DNA from: Oxytricha trifallax
Lineage: Eukaryota; Ciliophora; Spirotrichea; Sporadotrichida; Oxytrichidae
Reading direction: 5' to 3'
NCBI GenBank assembly: GCA_000711775.1
Contig: ARYC01000392.1
Location: 1-64,000 of the forward strand
Length of the DNA: 64,000 bases
The stretch's first letter is position 1, and every line of letters begins with the position of its first letter. Below, piece by piece: positions 1 to 10,259 of the stretch. Below the pieces are notes generated by a model, which was not told the DNA's origin, made no database searches, and saw only the letters and a list, made by a program, of their open reading frames with translations. A program made the position numbers and the translations under genes.

Positions 1-2
1 AG

Positions 3-215
3 GAAAATCGATTTCAATATTTCTCATCATTTTACAAAATTTTTGACCTTATTTTCAATTTATCTCTGTATCCTAAAGGAATTTGTATTGGAATACATAC
101 CCCATTCGATAGCTTAGGGTATGGGCTACAACTTCCTTCCCACTCATCTTACATGAATCTCACACTGAAGGAAGTTATTGAGGGAAAAGTAAAATTTGGA
201 TGCTCTGACTTTTGA
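3..215 (+). CDS. Partial coding segment, unknown protein (C-terminal end)
   Basis: The frame starting at base 3 stays open for 70 codons with no TAA, TAG or TGA and ends at a TGA (213-215). That is unlikely by chance in DNA this AT-rich. The peptide is ordinary in composition (for example SLYPKGICIGIHTPFDS) and matches no family I recognise. Its start lies left of the window. It could be the last MDS of a gene transcribed toward the TTLL gene, or a decayed germline-limited ORF. Confidence 0.4.
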   Translation, partial: ENRFQYFSSFYKIFDLIFNLSLYPKGICIGIHTPFDSLGYGLQLPSHSSYMNLTLKEVIEGKVKFGCSDF

Positions 216-449
216 CTTCAAAAACTCTCTAACCTAATGTCTATAAATTTTCATATAAATATTCTACTTAGCTTATAGAATTGTCTATCAAAACATAATT
301 CTAAATTTTTCAATATCTCTTCACCCAAGAGAGAAAACCTCGAAATCCTCTTTTTCGACCCCCCTCATAATCAAAAAGTTGTACTGTGATGGAAAAAGGA
401 GTATATCCTCGTTCAGAGTGATAGATAAGTGATGATCTGAAATCTAACT

Positions 450-557
450 TTGGAATTGTGTCCGGAGTTTGTGTCCGGAATTTGTGTCCATTTTGGAATT
501 GTGTCCATTTGACCAGAGCTGATGTTTGTTACAATGTAACAAACATCAAAATTTGGT
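450..557. repeat. GTGTCC-repeat cluster followed by a perfect palindrome
   Basis: Four copies of GTGTCC, each preceded by AATT or TTT, occur in about 55 bases (roughly 456-507). They are followed by a 13-bp-arm inverted repeat with a 3-base loop at 520-548. An outer GACCA/TGGTC pair (511-515 and 553-557) extends the symmetry. The structure is non-coding and resembles abutting ends of a small inverted-repeat element, but no body or target duplication was identified. Confidence 0.4.
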
Positions 558-578
558 CGAGTACCCTCAAAGAAATGA

Positions 579-1085
579 AATTATCTCAGGCAGCGATTTT
601 TTTCACGACTTGACTCTAGAAGGAATAATGTAGATCAAAACATAAGCTACATGTTCCATCCTACTCATAATTCATGGAAAAAATCACTCAGAGAGATATT
701 TCGATTTTAGTGAAAGTCAAAAAAAAATTCATATGATTTCGTGTATTTTAACGATAAAAATGCGTATGAATTTCCTGATGAAAGACTCAAAGAAGATATG
801 TAGACCTTGATTAAATGCACAAAAAACTTATTTAGACCAAGTCCTCAAGTAATTTAGTTGAAGAGATAAGAAAGGAAGAAGTCTGGGAAACATTTAAAAT
901 CGATTTATCTCGATGGGGTAAAATCTTTTGTGAATACTACAAGAAAGAAAGTTAGTCGTTAAATTTTTCTCTACATCTTATACTTATAAAATTTTTTCAT
1001 AGCTATTTTGTATAGAGAGATATTAATTTATCAGGAGTTAAAAATTTTAAAAGTTAAATTTAAAAGGTTTACAGTTAAGATATGA
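579..1085 (+). pseudogene. Unknown ORF with one in-frame TGA
   Basis: With TAA and TAG read as Gln, a single frame runs from 579 to the TGA at 1083-1085, interrupted only by a TGA at 711-713. The 714-960 part looks protein-coding (for example VYFNDKNAYEFPDERLKED), as does 620-705. No ATG clearly marks a start and no family is recognised. It may be a decayed gene, or two MDSs whose boundary falls at the TGA. The part after about 965 is low-complexity and probably not coding. Confidence 0.35.
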
Positions 1086-1391
1086 TAAATCTAATATGAT
1101 TTATCGATGAGTCAAATTATTGGCTGTTAAAATATATCAAATTCAAATCAATATCAGTTAAAACGATACTATAAAAATCAAAAAAAACTAAAATTCCATA
1201 TTTAATTTAATTATTAATTTTATTTTTGTAATTTCCCATTTTAAATCTATTTTGATAATATTTTTAAATATCGTTCCTTTTATTTGAAAGTAAGCCTTAA
1301 ACAAGTTTTAATAACAAAACTTGTATGATAAATTATATATATATACATAAAATTGATTACAATCTTAATAAAAATTCCTTTTAAAAATTAA

Positions 1392-1815
1392 TCATCCCTA
1401 ATTAAATACTTATCTGTCGATATAGTATTCAGTTTTGTTCCTCTCATATAAAGCTTAGTCATCCTGAATCCTAGCGATCTTGAAATCTCTTATATGTATA
1501 TCTACCATAATGAGTGACTACTGTATTATCAAGTCGATTTGGTCATTATCTTATTTCTCATAAATCAGAGCTTTATCAGGGAAGACAGAGTTGATGACCA
1601 ATACATAGCTTTATAAAATATAAGCTTATAAGGGAATGAAATATATTGTAACGTATAGAATTTAACTAAACTAAACATTTAAGCTTTCCTTTAATGAAAA
1701 ATCAGGTTTAGGACATGATTTAGTATAAACCCATTCTTTGTCAGGTTTAGTAAATACCTCTGAGAGGGCTCTTGATTTCTTAATAAACAGGTTTGAAGTA
1801 TCAGCAATAGCTTGA
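1392..1815 (-). CDS. Probable C-terminal MDS of the TTLL gene
   Basis: Read on the minus strand this is an open frame of about 140 codons (TAA/TAG = Gln) ending in TGA at 1392-1394. It contains stretches such as KPDKEWVYTKSCPKPDFSL. Its upstream edge carries TCAA (1812-1815). The large TTLL segment ends with the same TCAA (13177-13180). Joining at that repeat keeps the frame (...SKYN/QAIADTSNLF...), so I read this as the tail of the same gene beyond an about 11.4 kb insert. TTLL tails are poorly conserved, so the assignment rests on frame, strand and pointer rather than on a motif. A short IES may lie near 1600-1660, where the reading becomes hydrophobic. Confidence 0.55.
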
Positions 1816-2125
1816 GTTTAAAATATGTAAATAAAAAAGAAATATATTAAGAGTTAAGTATTCTTTGTAATACTTTTCTTATTTTTGCTATTATCTATAG
1901 TATCGTTTTAAGGGTTACTTATTTTTAAACGACAAAGTGAATAATGAATAGATTAATTAATTTTAATCTTAAGGATAGTTTTTTAATGTTATTGTTCCCT
2001 TTAATTTCTGAATCATATTCTACTCATAGAATTAGCTCAATACTGGGTGTTAATTACTAAAAGTCTTAAATATTATATTCATATATTTCAGGTCTAAAAG
2101 CATTTTAAGATGAAAATTATTAATT

Positions 2126-2374
2126 ATGAATGCTCAAAGAAAGCGTTGGCCATGTCCACAAATGGAAGCTTTATGTCACTGCAGGATGTTCCCTCTGGAA
2201 TGCTTTCGCAACTATATTGAGGAGACTAAAATTCTGAGAGCAGGGCAACTGAAACGGGGTAATTTTTTAGACTATCATTTATCTAAAGATTCTCAAATCT
2301 CTCAATTAAGCAGCCAGAAGACTTTTAATTCATTTATGAAGCGTGCTAAAGATATTCTTAGAGAAGTTTTTTGA
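2126..2374 (+). CDS. 82-aa germline-limited ORF, unknown
   Basis: An ATG-to-TGA frame with no in-frame TAA or TAG, richer in G+C than its surroundings and using CAA/CAG for Gln. It has an N-terminal Cys/His cluster (WPCPQMEALCHCRMFPLEC, about residues 8-26) and a basic C-terminus (SFMKRAKDILREVF). It lies inside the inferred TTLL IES and left of the TBE ends, so it is either a germline-limited gene, an MDS of another locus or a transposon remnant. No family is recognised. The spacing of Cys and His does not fit a standard C2H2 finger. Confidence 0.4.
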   Translation: MNAQRKRWPCPQMEALCHCRMFPLECFRNYIEETKILRAGQLKRGNFLDYHLSKDSQISQLSSQKTFNSFMKRAKDILREVF

Positions 2375-3128
2375 AATCATCAATCATCTAATTGCAGATT
2401 ATTATTAAAGTAATTTTAATTATTTAAGCAGTTTAATGTAATTATTTTAATATAAGTTTTTGATAAATTAAAGATAAAGGGTTTTTTTATAATGGGAAAT
2501 CAATCAAATACTAAATTATAATTTACGCTGTACAATTAGAAAATGAGCAAATAAAATACTCAAATAAATTTTTTTGTCTTGTAAGATATCAATCAATGCC
2601 CTTATGCTGAAGTCAATTATTAACTTTCCAATATTTTTACAATTTAATCTTATTAAAGTCAAAATTATCTTAAAAAGCTTTTAGAAATTTAAGATTCTCT
2701 AAATAGAATTAACTTACCCCAATCTTCAATAAATTAATAATATTGTTATAGTTATTGAAAAATATTTATAGGATATATTTTAGATAAGTAAACAATCGAT
2801 TTGATTTTAAAACTAAATTAAACATTTTCATATAAAAATTTAACCTGTAACGATAAAAAAATAATTTTCTTAATAATAATTTAATTATAGGAGTTATTCA
2901 AGATTAAATGTCTTGATTCCTTATAATTTAATATAACTTTCTGATAGAATAAGAAGAGTAAAAAAATACTTTGAAATTTTAACTTTATTAAGAAAGAAAA
3001 AATAATAATTTGCAGGCAGAAGGTATCACGTTTTTCTAAAAGTGGTCTTCAGATGCTTTAAGCTAATTAAGAACCATAGTCTAATAATTCCCATCGCTTT
3101 ATTGATTAGCTATTTCTTTAAAGATATT
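2375..3128. other. AT-rich stretch without recognisable genes
   Basis: Between the 82-aa ORF and the TBE terminal repeat the sequence is low-complexity A/T with frequent TGA in all frames. I see nothing coding or structured here. Confidence 0.6.
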
Positions 3129-3207
3129 CAAAAAACCCAAAATACCTTACTAAGATTATTAGTGCTTTAATTTTAGGGGTTAAGTAGGGGTGGGTCTTAT
3201 TGAGGTT
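3129..3207 (+). repeat. Degenerate terminal inverted repeat of TBE-A
   Basis: This aligns base for base with the TBE-B ends. The telomere-like core is mutated (CAAAAAACCCAAAATACC), followed by AGTGCTTTAATTTTAGGGG and GGGTCTTATTGAGG. The bases just inside (TAAGAAAACGCA) match the inner edge of the TBE-B right end, which identifies this as the end next to the 57-kDa gene. Confidence 0.85.
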
Positions 3208-3429
3208 CTTTAAGAAAACGCAGATATTATGTTAATTAAATGTATTATTAATAAATATTTGGTGATTTATAATATAAGTTTATTTGCTAGTTTTTGTTAT
3301 CATCTGAAATCTTGCTCTCTCAAGTGGCACAAATATCTCATCTTATGTTTACCTTGGATAGGAGGGAGCACTGATTGTTATCATATCTACTATCTTTTTA
3401 TTTCCTTGCATACATCTCTTATTTGATAT

Positions 3430-4640
3430 GCTTCTAAACTTAACTGATTGATTAATTTTCAAACATCTTACCAAAGTAAACACCCATACTTCCATATCAC
3501 TCTCTAATATAATAGCTACGACTTTCAATATTTCTCGCTAAAAAGAGCTATGAGTCTCATTCATCTATGTTTGGGAAGTATCATGAAATACCAATAATCT
3601 TTCTATGGTTAATATCATTTATATTATTGCTCTATTAAAATCTATAGCAACTACTTCAAATGGGCAGAGGTTTACCATAAAATTTTCATGCTTCAAATCC
3701 TTATGAAGATTTCCATCATGCAACTATTAAACTCCCTTTAAAATGTCACATAGTAATCTCATTAAAATCATCTGAGTATCTGTTATGATTTAAATCTCTC
3801 AGATTCATTTAATATTTCTTAAGCCTTAATGCGAAACAAGCTTAAAATGACATCATTAAGTTTAAGCAAGTTCTTGCAATCTCTTCTCTAAGCATATTTT
3901 ATGATCATTTATTTGAAAGCATTCTAATTTAGATATTGCTCATTCTTAAGTAAATAGCTGATAGGATATATTTTATGCATAATCATCAATTACAATGATT
4001 TTTGGATTTGCATTTATAAATAGTTAACTATACAGCTTCTAAAATCAATTGAATTTTATGTAGGTATGTTCATAGTTTTCCATTAAAAGAATGCTAAAAT
4101 AGTGTTGGCTATGGTTGATTCACCAATTTTTCACATTTTTATCTCTTGAGTTTCTCCTGTAAATATTTTTATCACTAAATAGTATTTTACTTTTTCTTGG
4201 CAGGTACAAGCTTTTAAGTTTCTTCATCTTCAATGAGGAATTAAATAAATGATGCTTTTGCATATGAATTTTTACTTAGATTAATTTAGTTTAAGACTTA
4301 ATGCATTTTGTGCACTAATACTTACCATTTACTTTATCATTTTTGAGAAGTAAATTTAGCAGTCTTTTCATTAAAAATGTTTTAATTTTTTCGATTGGTT
4401 TTCAGTCCTTTTTCTTCTTTAACCAGTTTTAACTTATGCTTAAACTATAATTTCTACACTCTTTTATTCGTTTTAAACTTTAATTTTAAAGACATCAGCT
4501 TCAAACTCTAGAGTAGCTCTACCTTCTTTTAAATATAAATTACTTCTTGTTTTTCTAATGAGTCAAGTTGAGCTTTTATTATCTTCCTCCAAGAGAAACT
4601 GCTTTACGATATAAGTTAGCCGCCGTTAAAATTCAAGTAT
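3430..4640 (-). pseudogene. TBE 57-kDa-type ORF remnant (zinc finger / kinase-like)
   Basis: On the minus strand, about 3590-3740 reads as a protein-kinase catalytic core. A loop of the form HKDLKHEN stands where HRDxKxxN is expected, followed by PFEVVAIDFNRA, where DFG is replaced by DFN. Upstream of it (about 4190-4620) are remains of C2H2 fingers and of the acidic segment also seen in TBE-B. The frame is broken many times. The product of intact copies is one of three proteins known from Oxytricha TBEs. This copy cannot make it. Confidence 0.7.
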
Positions 4641-5147
4641 AGATTTATTTTATTAAGCTCTAATAATTTCTTTTGTTATAGTAACATTGTATAGAAGTTG
4701 GTACTAAAACAGCAATGGTTGATTTTTAATTGTTAGATATCACTTTTATATTTATTTAATTTATAGCTATATATTTTATAATTTAATGCTTATTATTTTA
4801 TAATTAATACCAACTGAAATAAAATTTTTGTTGGTTCTGGTATATATAAAGTTTTGGTACTAATAAATTGGTACCGATCAAAATTAAACGTATTTATTTC
4901 CAGCACAAACTAAAAATAAAAAAATCTTTATTACTTAAATAATAGAACTAAATTGATAATAATAGAAATCCACCTCTGCAGTTTATTACAGCTTCTGCAA
5001 ACTTTGTCCAAGTATCTTTGCAGAGTTGACCTACTATAAGATTCCCATATTCAATAGTGAGTGTTTATTTTATGTTATATTTTTATTTTAAAACAATAAG
5101 ATCTAGCTTTATCTAATTTAGATTCATTTAAAGATAGAGAAAATAAT

Positions 5148-5930
5148 ATGTTATCAGTCAATGATCAAAAGAAAAGAGTTGAGGCTTAAGAAATGATAAC
5201 AAGATTGAGAAGTAAGGAAGTTTATATTGAAACCTAACTTTACATGGTAAAATAAATTGATGACTATTAACATATTATACAGTTGGTTTTTTCCTTCCAA
5301 AAATGGAAGGTACTAAAATTTAATTCTTGAAATCAATACTTTGTAAGGAGAAGAAAGCTTAGAAGAATAAAGATATTAAGCTAATAAAAATTCCCAACTA
5401 CCTGAGAATTCAGTCACTAATCTTTATGACGATGCTTTGTAAGATGAGAAAGTGGTAGTTTATCTTCCTATCAAGAAACAACTCTCTAATGAACTACTAG
5501 AGATGAACTTCTTCTATGGTTTTCTTGGTAAAAGAAAAGAGGAGTAACTCAGAAAATTAAATAAATAAAGAAGCACAAATGAAGCGATATTTTATCTCCT
5601 GAAGCATGAAGAGAAGAAGACGCTAGGTATTCTAATAAGCTCAGCTTTGTTAGAGGAACTTAGGAATCATTCTTAACTTCTAAGTAAGTTTAGACAAAAA
5701 ATTTGTAGGAAAGTTTGTCTCTGGTATAAATATTATGAAAGAGCATGCTTAGGTTCATAGAGATAGAAAACAGCAAACCAGTTCATTAAGTTATCAAGAG
5801 ACTTTATAAAGATGTTTTAATGCCAGAAGATATGAACACAGATGCAAGAGATGGTAGAAAGAGAAGAAGCTTAGGGCTTGTCAAGTCTTAAGGAGAAGAA
5901 ATGAAAGAGAAGTCTAATCACTTTATGCAC
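5148..5930 (+). pseudogene. TBE 22-kDa-type ORF remnant
   Basis: From the ATG at 5148 the peptide (KKRVEAQEMITRLRSKE) matches the start of the same gene in TBE-B (MKRVEAQQMISRFRSKE). The later part (EGTKIQFLKSIL, IPNY, RNNSLMN) also aligns, but several frame changes are needed. The function of this TBE protein is not established. It is basic and has no enzyme motif that I can see. Confidence 0.7.
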
Positions 5931-5944
5931 CCATATAATATGTG

Positions 5945-6345
5945 AACTATTTCATTCATTTTAATATCAAACTTAACAATAAACATTCATTCTCCCCTTT
6001 CCAAGCCCGTCAAGTAATCTTATCTTTAATCATTATTTTGCAACTACTTTGTATTAAGTTAATAAATCATTTGGTAAATCGTGCATTAGACGATAGGAAA
6101 GTATCTTCTTGTATGTAGTAATTCAAGATTTAACTCTAGTAAAATTTAATTCAATCAGATTATGTGCTAAAAGGAGCGTGTATACAGAAGTTATGTTTGA
6201 CAATTCATAAGCATACTTAGACTATTAGTTTTATGAACTGTGTAAGTTAGCAACAAACAAGACGATCTCTTGATTGTTGTTATTATAACTTATAGTGCTT
6301 AAATATTAAAATTGGAGTGAAAATTTAATTAGAAATAAATCCATT
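5945..6345 (-). pseudogene. TBE 42-kDa transposase fragment (C-terminal end only)
   Basis: The DNA matches the reverse complement of the last roughly 250-400 bases of the TBE-B transposase. An example is the region around 6120-6190 against the FNGIEFYW segment of the intact copy. It is heavily substituted. The catalytic domain beyond it is absent because the element is cut off at about 6350. Confidence 0.6.
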
Positions 6346-6389
6346 TTTAATAGGATGTGTTCACTGCAAAGTATGAAATAATCAGCAAT

Positions 6390-7068
6390 AGAGGTTAGGG
6401 GTAAGAAGCGCAAACACGAATCAGAAGAGTATGATTCTTTGGCCTAGAAGCACCGTGTGAAGCGATGACAGCTGGACAGTGTTGAACTCATCGACTACCT
6501 GAGGGGAAATCAGTACTTGGACATCAGGTAAGAGATACCCCAGAATAGAGCCAGAAGTAATTATTATACTAAAAAGGACCGAGTATTTAGCTCTAGCTGC
6601 TGGTGGTTTTTCTGAGGCACTCCTCTATTACCTCTCCAGCTAAGGTATGGCATAGCTACAAGGAAATTGCGCTGAAAGTTGGATTAAAGGTATCGACCAT
6701 TTCCATGATTATTAGGAGCTGGAGCGCAAATGGCTTTTAAGTTATCTCCAAGAGATGCAACTGTGCAAGAATCTGCAAACAAATATTCGCAGAATGGTAA
6801 ATTAAGCAAGTCTGCTTAGTGGACTCCCTACAGAATATGACTGGGCTCCCATTAGTTAGCAGAGCGGAACTGATTAAAGTGAAATACGGCTTGCCCTCTT
6901 TCACAGCTCCTGCACTTGTGATATGCTATAAAATCAATGGAGTAACATTTACGAAGCCGTCATATCAATATAGTGCGAAAGTGAAAGAGGTTGCAAATTT
7001 TAAAGTGGCTCAGGAAGAAATGGCACGCAAGCTGGGACGCTTAATTCAGACTAATGAGAATTTGATAT

Positions 7069-7106
<38 letters not shown>

Positions 7107-7490
7107 TTTGACGAGACCACCATACATCGCTGGTAGACTCTGAACAGAGTGTGATGCAAAAAGATAGTAGTTGTAACAGTTCCTAGCAGCAGAAGGCGCT
7201 CATTTACTGTCATTGGAGCGAGCATTAAGCAGCAGACTCGGACTCGTGGGTTACTACAACTTCAAGGGTGGTCTCAATGGTGAGCGGTTCAAGGGTTTCC
7301 TTGATGATATTAAGAACGTATCCGCTGTTCAGCCTACTGTGTCATGGATAATCTCTCTTCCCACCACAGCAAGGTTGTCCAAGAGGCCTTCAGCTCTACG
7401 CTTAGGCTCTTCCTTTCGCCTTACACCTGTACAATGAATTCCATCGAGCCACTAATGGCAATAGTAAAACGCGAAAGGAGGAAATGAGTA
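6390..7490 (+). pseudogene. Tc1/mariner-type transposase, frameshifted
   Basis: Fragments in order: a basic N-terminus (GKKRKHESEEYDSLAQKHR) with a TGA; a segment VELIDYLRGNQYLDIRQEI; a helix-turn-helix (YKEIALKVGLKVSTISMII, about 6655-6720); FDETTIHRW, containing the first catalytic Asp; VVVTVPSSRRRRSFTVIGA; FKGGLNGERFKGFLDDIKN; MDNLSSHHS with the second Asp (7347-7349); and CTMNSIEPLM with the catalytic Glu. About 32 residues separate the second Asp and the Glu. At least three frame changes and two TGAs are needed to connect these, and a (TA)n tract sits in the middle. It is inactive as written and distinct from the TBE 42-kDa transposase. Confidence 0.75.
7065..7107. repeat. (TA)n microsatellite inside the transposase remnant
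   Basis: About 20 TA dinucleotides with one interruption (near 7080-7084) sit between two recognisable transposase segments. Since TA is the target of Tc1/mariner elements and of many ciliate IESs, this may be an expanded insertion or excision footprint, or simple slippage. Confidence 0.8.
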
Positions 7491-7935
7491 TTACACTTTG
7501 GCGTCGCGTAGCAGTCCTACGACATGGTAGTGCAGAATATCTTGGAAATCCTGGGAGCCCTCGATCGATCTACGCTCATCAACATCTACTCCTCTACCAT
7601 TTCAGCACTGATAGTGGCTTTGCAGGGCAATTTCGTGTGATCAGATTTACATCTTCGATGGGTCGAGTAATGTTAAGACTGGTTGGCCTTGCTTGCGCTC
7701 TGCTGCACTAATAAGCGATTGGTTAAGGAAGATAAGGGTACTTATGATATGGGCTCTCTACACGACATCTTCAGAATGGTCTAGAACGACCAGCTTACTT
7801 TCCAGATTGTGCTGCTAAACGCTGAGCTTATGCTTCTTTGCTGCCCTTTTGTCATCTCTTACCATCGTAAGGTTGGTTCGACGATGCTTATTCTTGGAGT
7901 GAAGGAGATTCTTGAGGAATCTGGGGGTATGTCTA

Positions 7936-8181
7936 TCAATTGAGATTCTTTTTCGCGTTAGACTTAGTGGGCGGCAGGTAGCTTTCGTCAAAAATCTGAT
8001 CGCGGGGGCTGTGCGTAGAAAGCACGCTTACCAGCCAAGCCTTATCTGGCTGCCTGCTCTCATCTATGCCAAGGGGCTTCTTCATCTTCTCAGCAGCATC
8101 CGCAACCTTCTCAAGGAGTACCTGCCTGGGGGCGGCCACACACAAGAAAACAATCGAATGTCTTTTTAGAGAGGGCACCAA
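7936..8181 (-). CDS. Second ORF of the Tc1/mariner-type element, unknown
   Basis: An 81-codon minus-strand frame ending in TGA. Its C-terminal half reads like a conserved protein (PDKAWLVSVLSTHSPRDQIF, then DESYLPPTKS). The plus strand opposite is also open, so coding sense is uncertain. It may be the tail of a longer accessory ORF of the element, orientated toward the transposase. I do not recognise a domain and see no tyrosine-recombinase or nuclease motif. Confidence 0.35.
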   Translation of the reverse strand: MVPSLKRHSIVFLCVAAPRQVLLEKVADAAEKMKKPLGIDESRQPDKAWLVSVLSTHSPRDQIFDESYLPPTKSNAKKNLN

Positions 8182-9075
8182 AGCTCTCCGCTAATGACCT
8201 GGAGCAAATAGTCTTACGTTTCGATCGATGATTTGACCTTTGGTAGGAAATAAACATTTCTCAGGGTTGACTCGTTGATAAAGCGCGAAAGATACTCGAG
8301 GGAAACTTTGGTAGTATCGCTAATAGAAATCAGAGATTTTTAATTAAATACTGAGGTACTCTGTGAATGATTTAGATTTATCTCTCGAACTGCAAGCGAT
8401 TAACAACTTCAATTACTGATTCGAATAGCCTTTACGCTAATCTATCTACCGTTAGTATTTACGCTGACTTTAGCTGCTGGATCGTGAGATATTTGTCATT
8501 CCTTCAAGCAACTCTCATAGTACTCCATTTCACATCTAGGGAAGCGACCATAATTTGCAGTGAGTAGTGGTGAATGTTTAAATTCTCGCATAATGATTTC
8601 ACTTTAACTTGCTATGCGCTTGAGCGAATTCGCTTTAACTACTTTGGCTTGAATCTAGACTGCAGGAGAATTGTACTGTTAGTAAATGCGCTGTATTTTA
8701 ACGGGTAGAGAACAAGCTATCGGAAAAACATTACTAGAAGAATTAAGTGTTAGGTATAGACTCAGGGATGCTTTTCAGCGTTCTCAAGCGGCTACTTTAC
8801 TCGATGATTCTTTCTCAAAGTCATTCGCTTGGTCTTGTATTTCTTTTACGCTCAGTATTCACAATCTTACCCTTGGTAGAGGTTTTATCACCAGTTATTA
8901 AGCTTTTCAATAAAGCCACTTATTTCCATTTCTCTTCGGGGCTGAACGAATCAGGATTCAACACCCATAGCTTAACGGCATAGATGCTCTTAAAAAATTC
9001 ATTGACATTCCAGTAGGAGGCACATTTTTCGACCCCTGAGTATAAGATGGCTGATCGAGCGTTGTCGAAGTGGGC
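8182..9075. other. Right part of the decayed element, no clear gene
   Basis: Moderately G+C-rich DNA with short overlapping frames (for example 8686-8901) that show no family similarity or consistent codon use. It probably belongs to the Tc1/mariner-type element because composition drops back only beyond the TBE-B end. Confidence 0.5.
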
Positions 9076-9078
9076 AAT

Positions 9079-9156
9079 CAAAACCCCAAAACCCCTTAGT
9101 GAGGTTTATAAGTGCTTTGATTTGTAGGGTATAGTTGGGGTCTTATTGGGGTTAGT
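9079..9156 (+). repeat. Left terminal inverted repeat of TBE-B
   Basis: Starts CAAAACCCCAAAACCCC (two telomere-like units) and continues for about 78 bases. It matches the reverse complement of 13102-13179 with only a few differences, for example GAGG against GAGA at about position 26. Confidence 0.95.
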
Positions 9157-9180
9157 AGAGAAATTAGGCCTATTTACAAA

Positions 9181-10242
9181 ATGAGAAATAGAAATTAGCG
9201 AAATTTAGGGTCGATTTATGATGAGAAATATTTAGATTTACTGCTTCAGCTTAGGTATGGTACTAGTATTAATATAGATTAAGTCAAACCAGTATTGAAT
9301 TATGCAGCTATTGCAAAGCTCTTACACAAGAGTGCCTCTACTGTTAGGTATCACTGCATGTTAGCTGTTTAGCATTTTAATTCTGGTACTTGAAAGCATC
9401 CTGCTAGAAAATAAAAGTTCTCACAGCACCATATTGACTACCTCTGTGACTCTAAGACTTTAAAGTATTGGGCACACTTTCCTCTAGACTAGCGAGCTGT
9501 AATGTTTCATCGCAAGTTTCCTGATATGCGCATCTCTCCTTAGACTATAGCCAACATTTATAGAAGAAATGGTATTACTTTCAAGACTGTCAACAGAGTG
9601 AAGAGAGTGATTGATTTTACAGTGCCATTTTATAGTAATAATTTAAACTATATATATGATTAAATGCAGAGAGCTATTGATAATAACATCAAGTTCATAC
9701 ATGCAGATGAAGCTGTGTTTACTTTCAACACTTTTATTAATAAGTCTAGGTATAAGAAGTATGATAATATAGAAGTTTATGACTAAAAAGTGAAGGTAGT
9801 TACCCATGCAATTTTAGCTAGTATAAGTGAAGATTCAGGCTTAGAGAGTTATGTGATTCACCCTCGCTCTATTAAGCGAGAGTAGTATATAGAGTTCCTA
9901 CATAAGCTCAGAGAGAAGTATAGCAACCAAGAGATCATCCTGTTTGCTGATAACCTTTCAGTTCATAAGACTAAGGAGTCTAAGAAAGCTTATGAAGACC
10001 TAAACATAACTCCAGTTTATAACGTTCCTTATAGTCCTTAATTTAATGGAATAGAATTCTACTGGAGTTAAATCAAGACTCACTACAAGAAGCTGCTGTA
10101 TCATCTTATGCATGACTTGCCTATCGATACAGTAGACTTGATTCAAAGCAACTGTAAAAGAGTAAGCGTAGATAAGACAACAGCTTGTGCGAGAGAAGGA
10201 AGAATGAATGTTTATAAATAAGTTTTAGATTTAAACGAATGA
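9181..10242 (+). pseudogene. TBE 42-kDa DDE transposase (IS630/Tc1/mariner superfamily), one TGA
   Basis: A 353-codon frame from ATG to TGA, with the usual length for this protein, using TAA/TAG as Gln. An N-terminal DNA-binding region (LNYAAIAKLLHKSASTVRYH, about residues 40-59) precedes the catalytic core. The catalytic triad is visible: Asp 176 in FIHADEAVF, Asp 257 in LFADNLSVHKT and Glu 292 in FNGIEFYW. The 34 residues between the second Asp and the Glu give DD34E. The only defect is TGA at codon 71 (9391-9393, GT*KHPARK), which a single C-to-T change from CGA would explain. In Oxytricha these transposases take part in germline DNA elimination. Otherwise the frame is clean. Confidence 0.9.
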
Positions 10243-10259
10243 ATATATACACATATTAA

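Larger units (their letters stand above)
3129..6355 (-). mobile_element. TBE-type transposon A, 5'-truncated and decayed
   Basis: It begins with a mutated TBE terminal repeat (3129-3207). Read rightwards it holds a minus-strand 57-kDa-type ORF (zinc fingers plus kinase-like), a plus-strand 22-kDa-type ORF and the C-terminal part of a minus-strand 42-kDa transposase. This is the TBE-B gene order in the opposite orientation. The transposase N-terminus and the second terminal repeat are missing. Similarity stops about where G+C-richer Tc1/mariner-type DNA begins (about 6355). Every ORF carries frameshifts or TGA codons, and it is more decayed than TBE-B. Confidence 0.85.
6360..9075 (+). mobile_element. 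Decayed Tc1/mariner-type transposon, G+C-richer than the surroundings
   Basis: A block visibly richer in G+C than the DNA on either side. It contains a broken DDE transposase on the plus strand (6390-7490) and a second ORF on the minus strand (7936-8181). It separates TBE-A from TBE-B. I could not find a convincing inverted repeat at its edges, so the boundaries come from composition and from where TBE similarity stops. The motif TTTTTCGACCCC near 9024 also occurs near 353, in the same orientation. Gln is encoded by TAG/TAA within it, so it has resided in a genome with the ciliate code. Confidence 0.6.

Noticed and set aside
9079..9095. CAAAACCCC repeats as a real chromosome end
   Set aside because: They are internal, only two units long, and part of a 78-bp inverted repeat with a matching copy at 13102-13179, so they are transposon termini.
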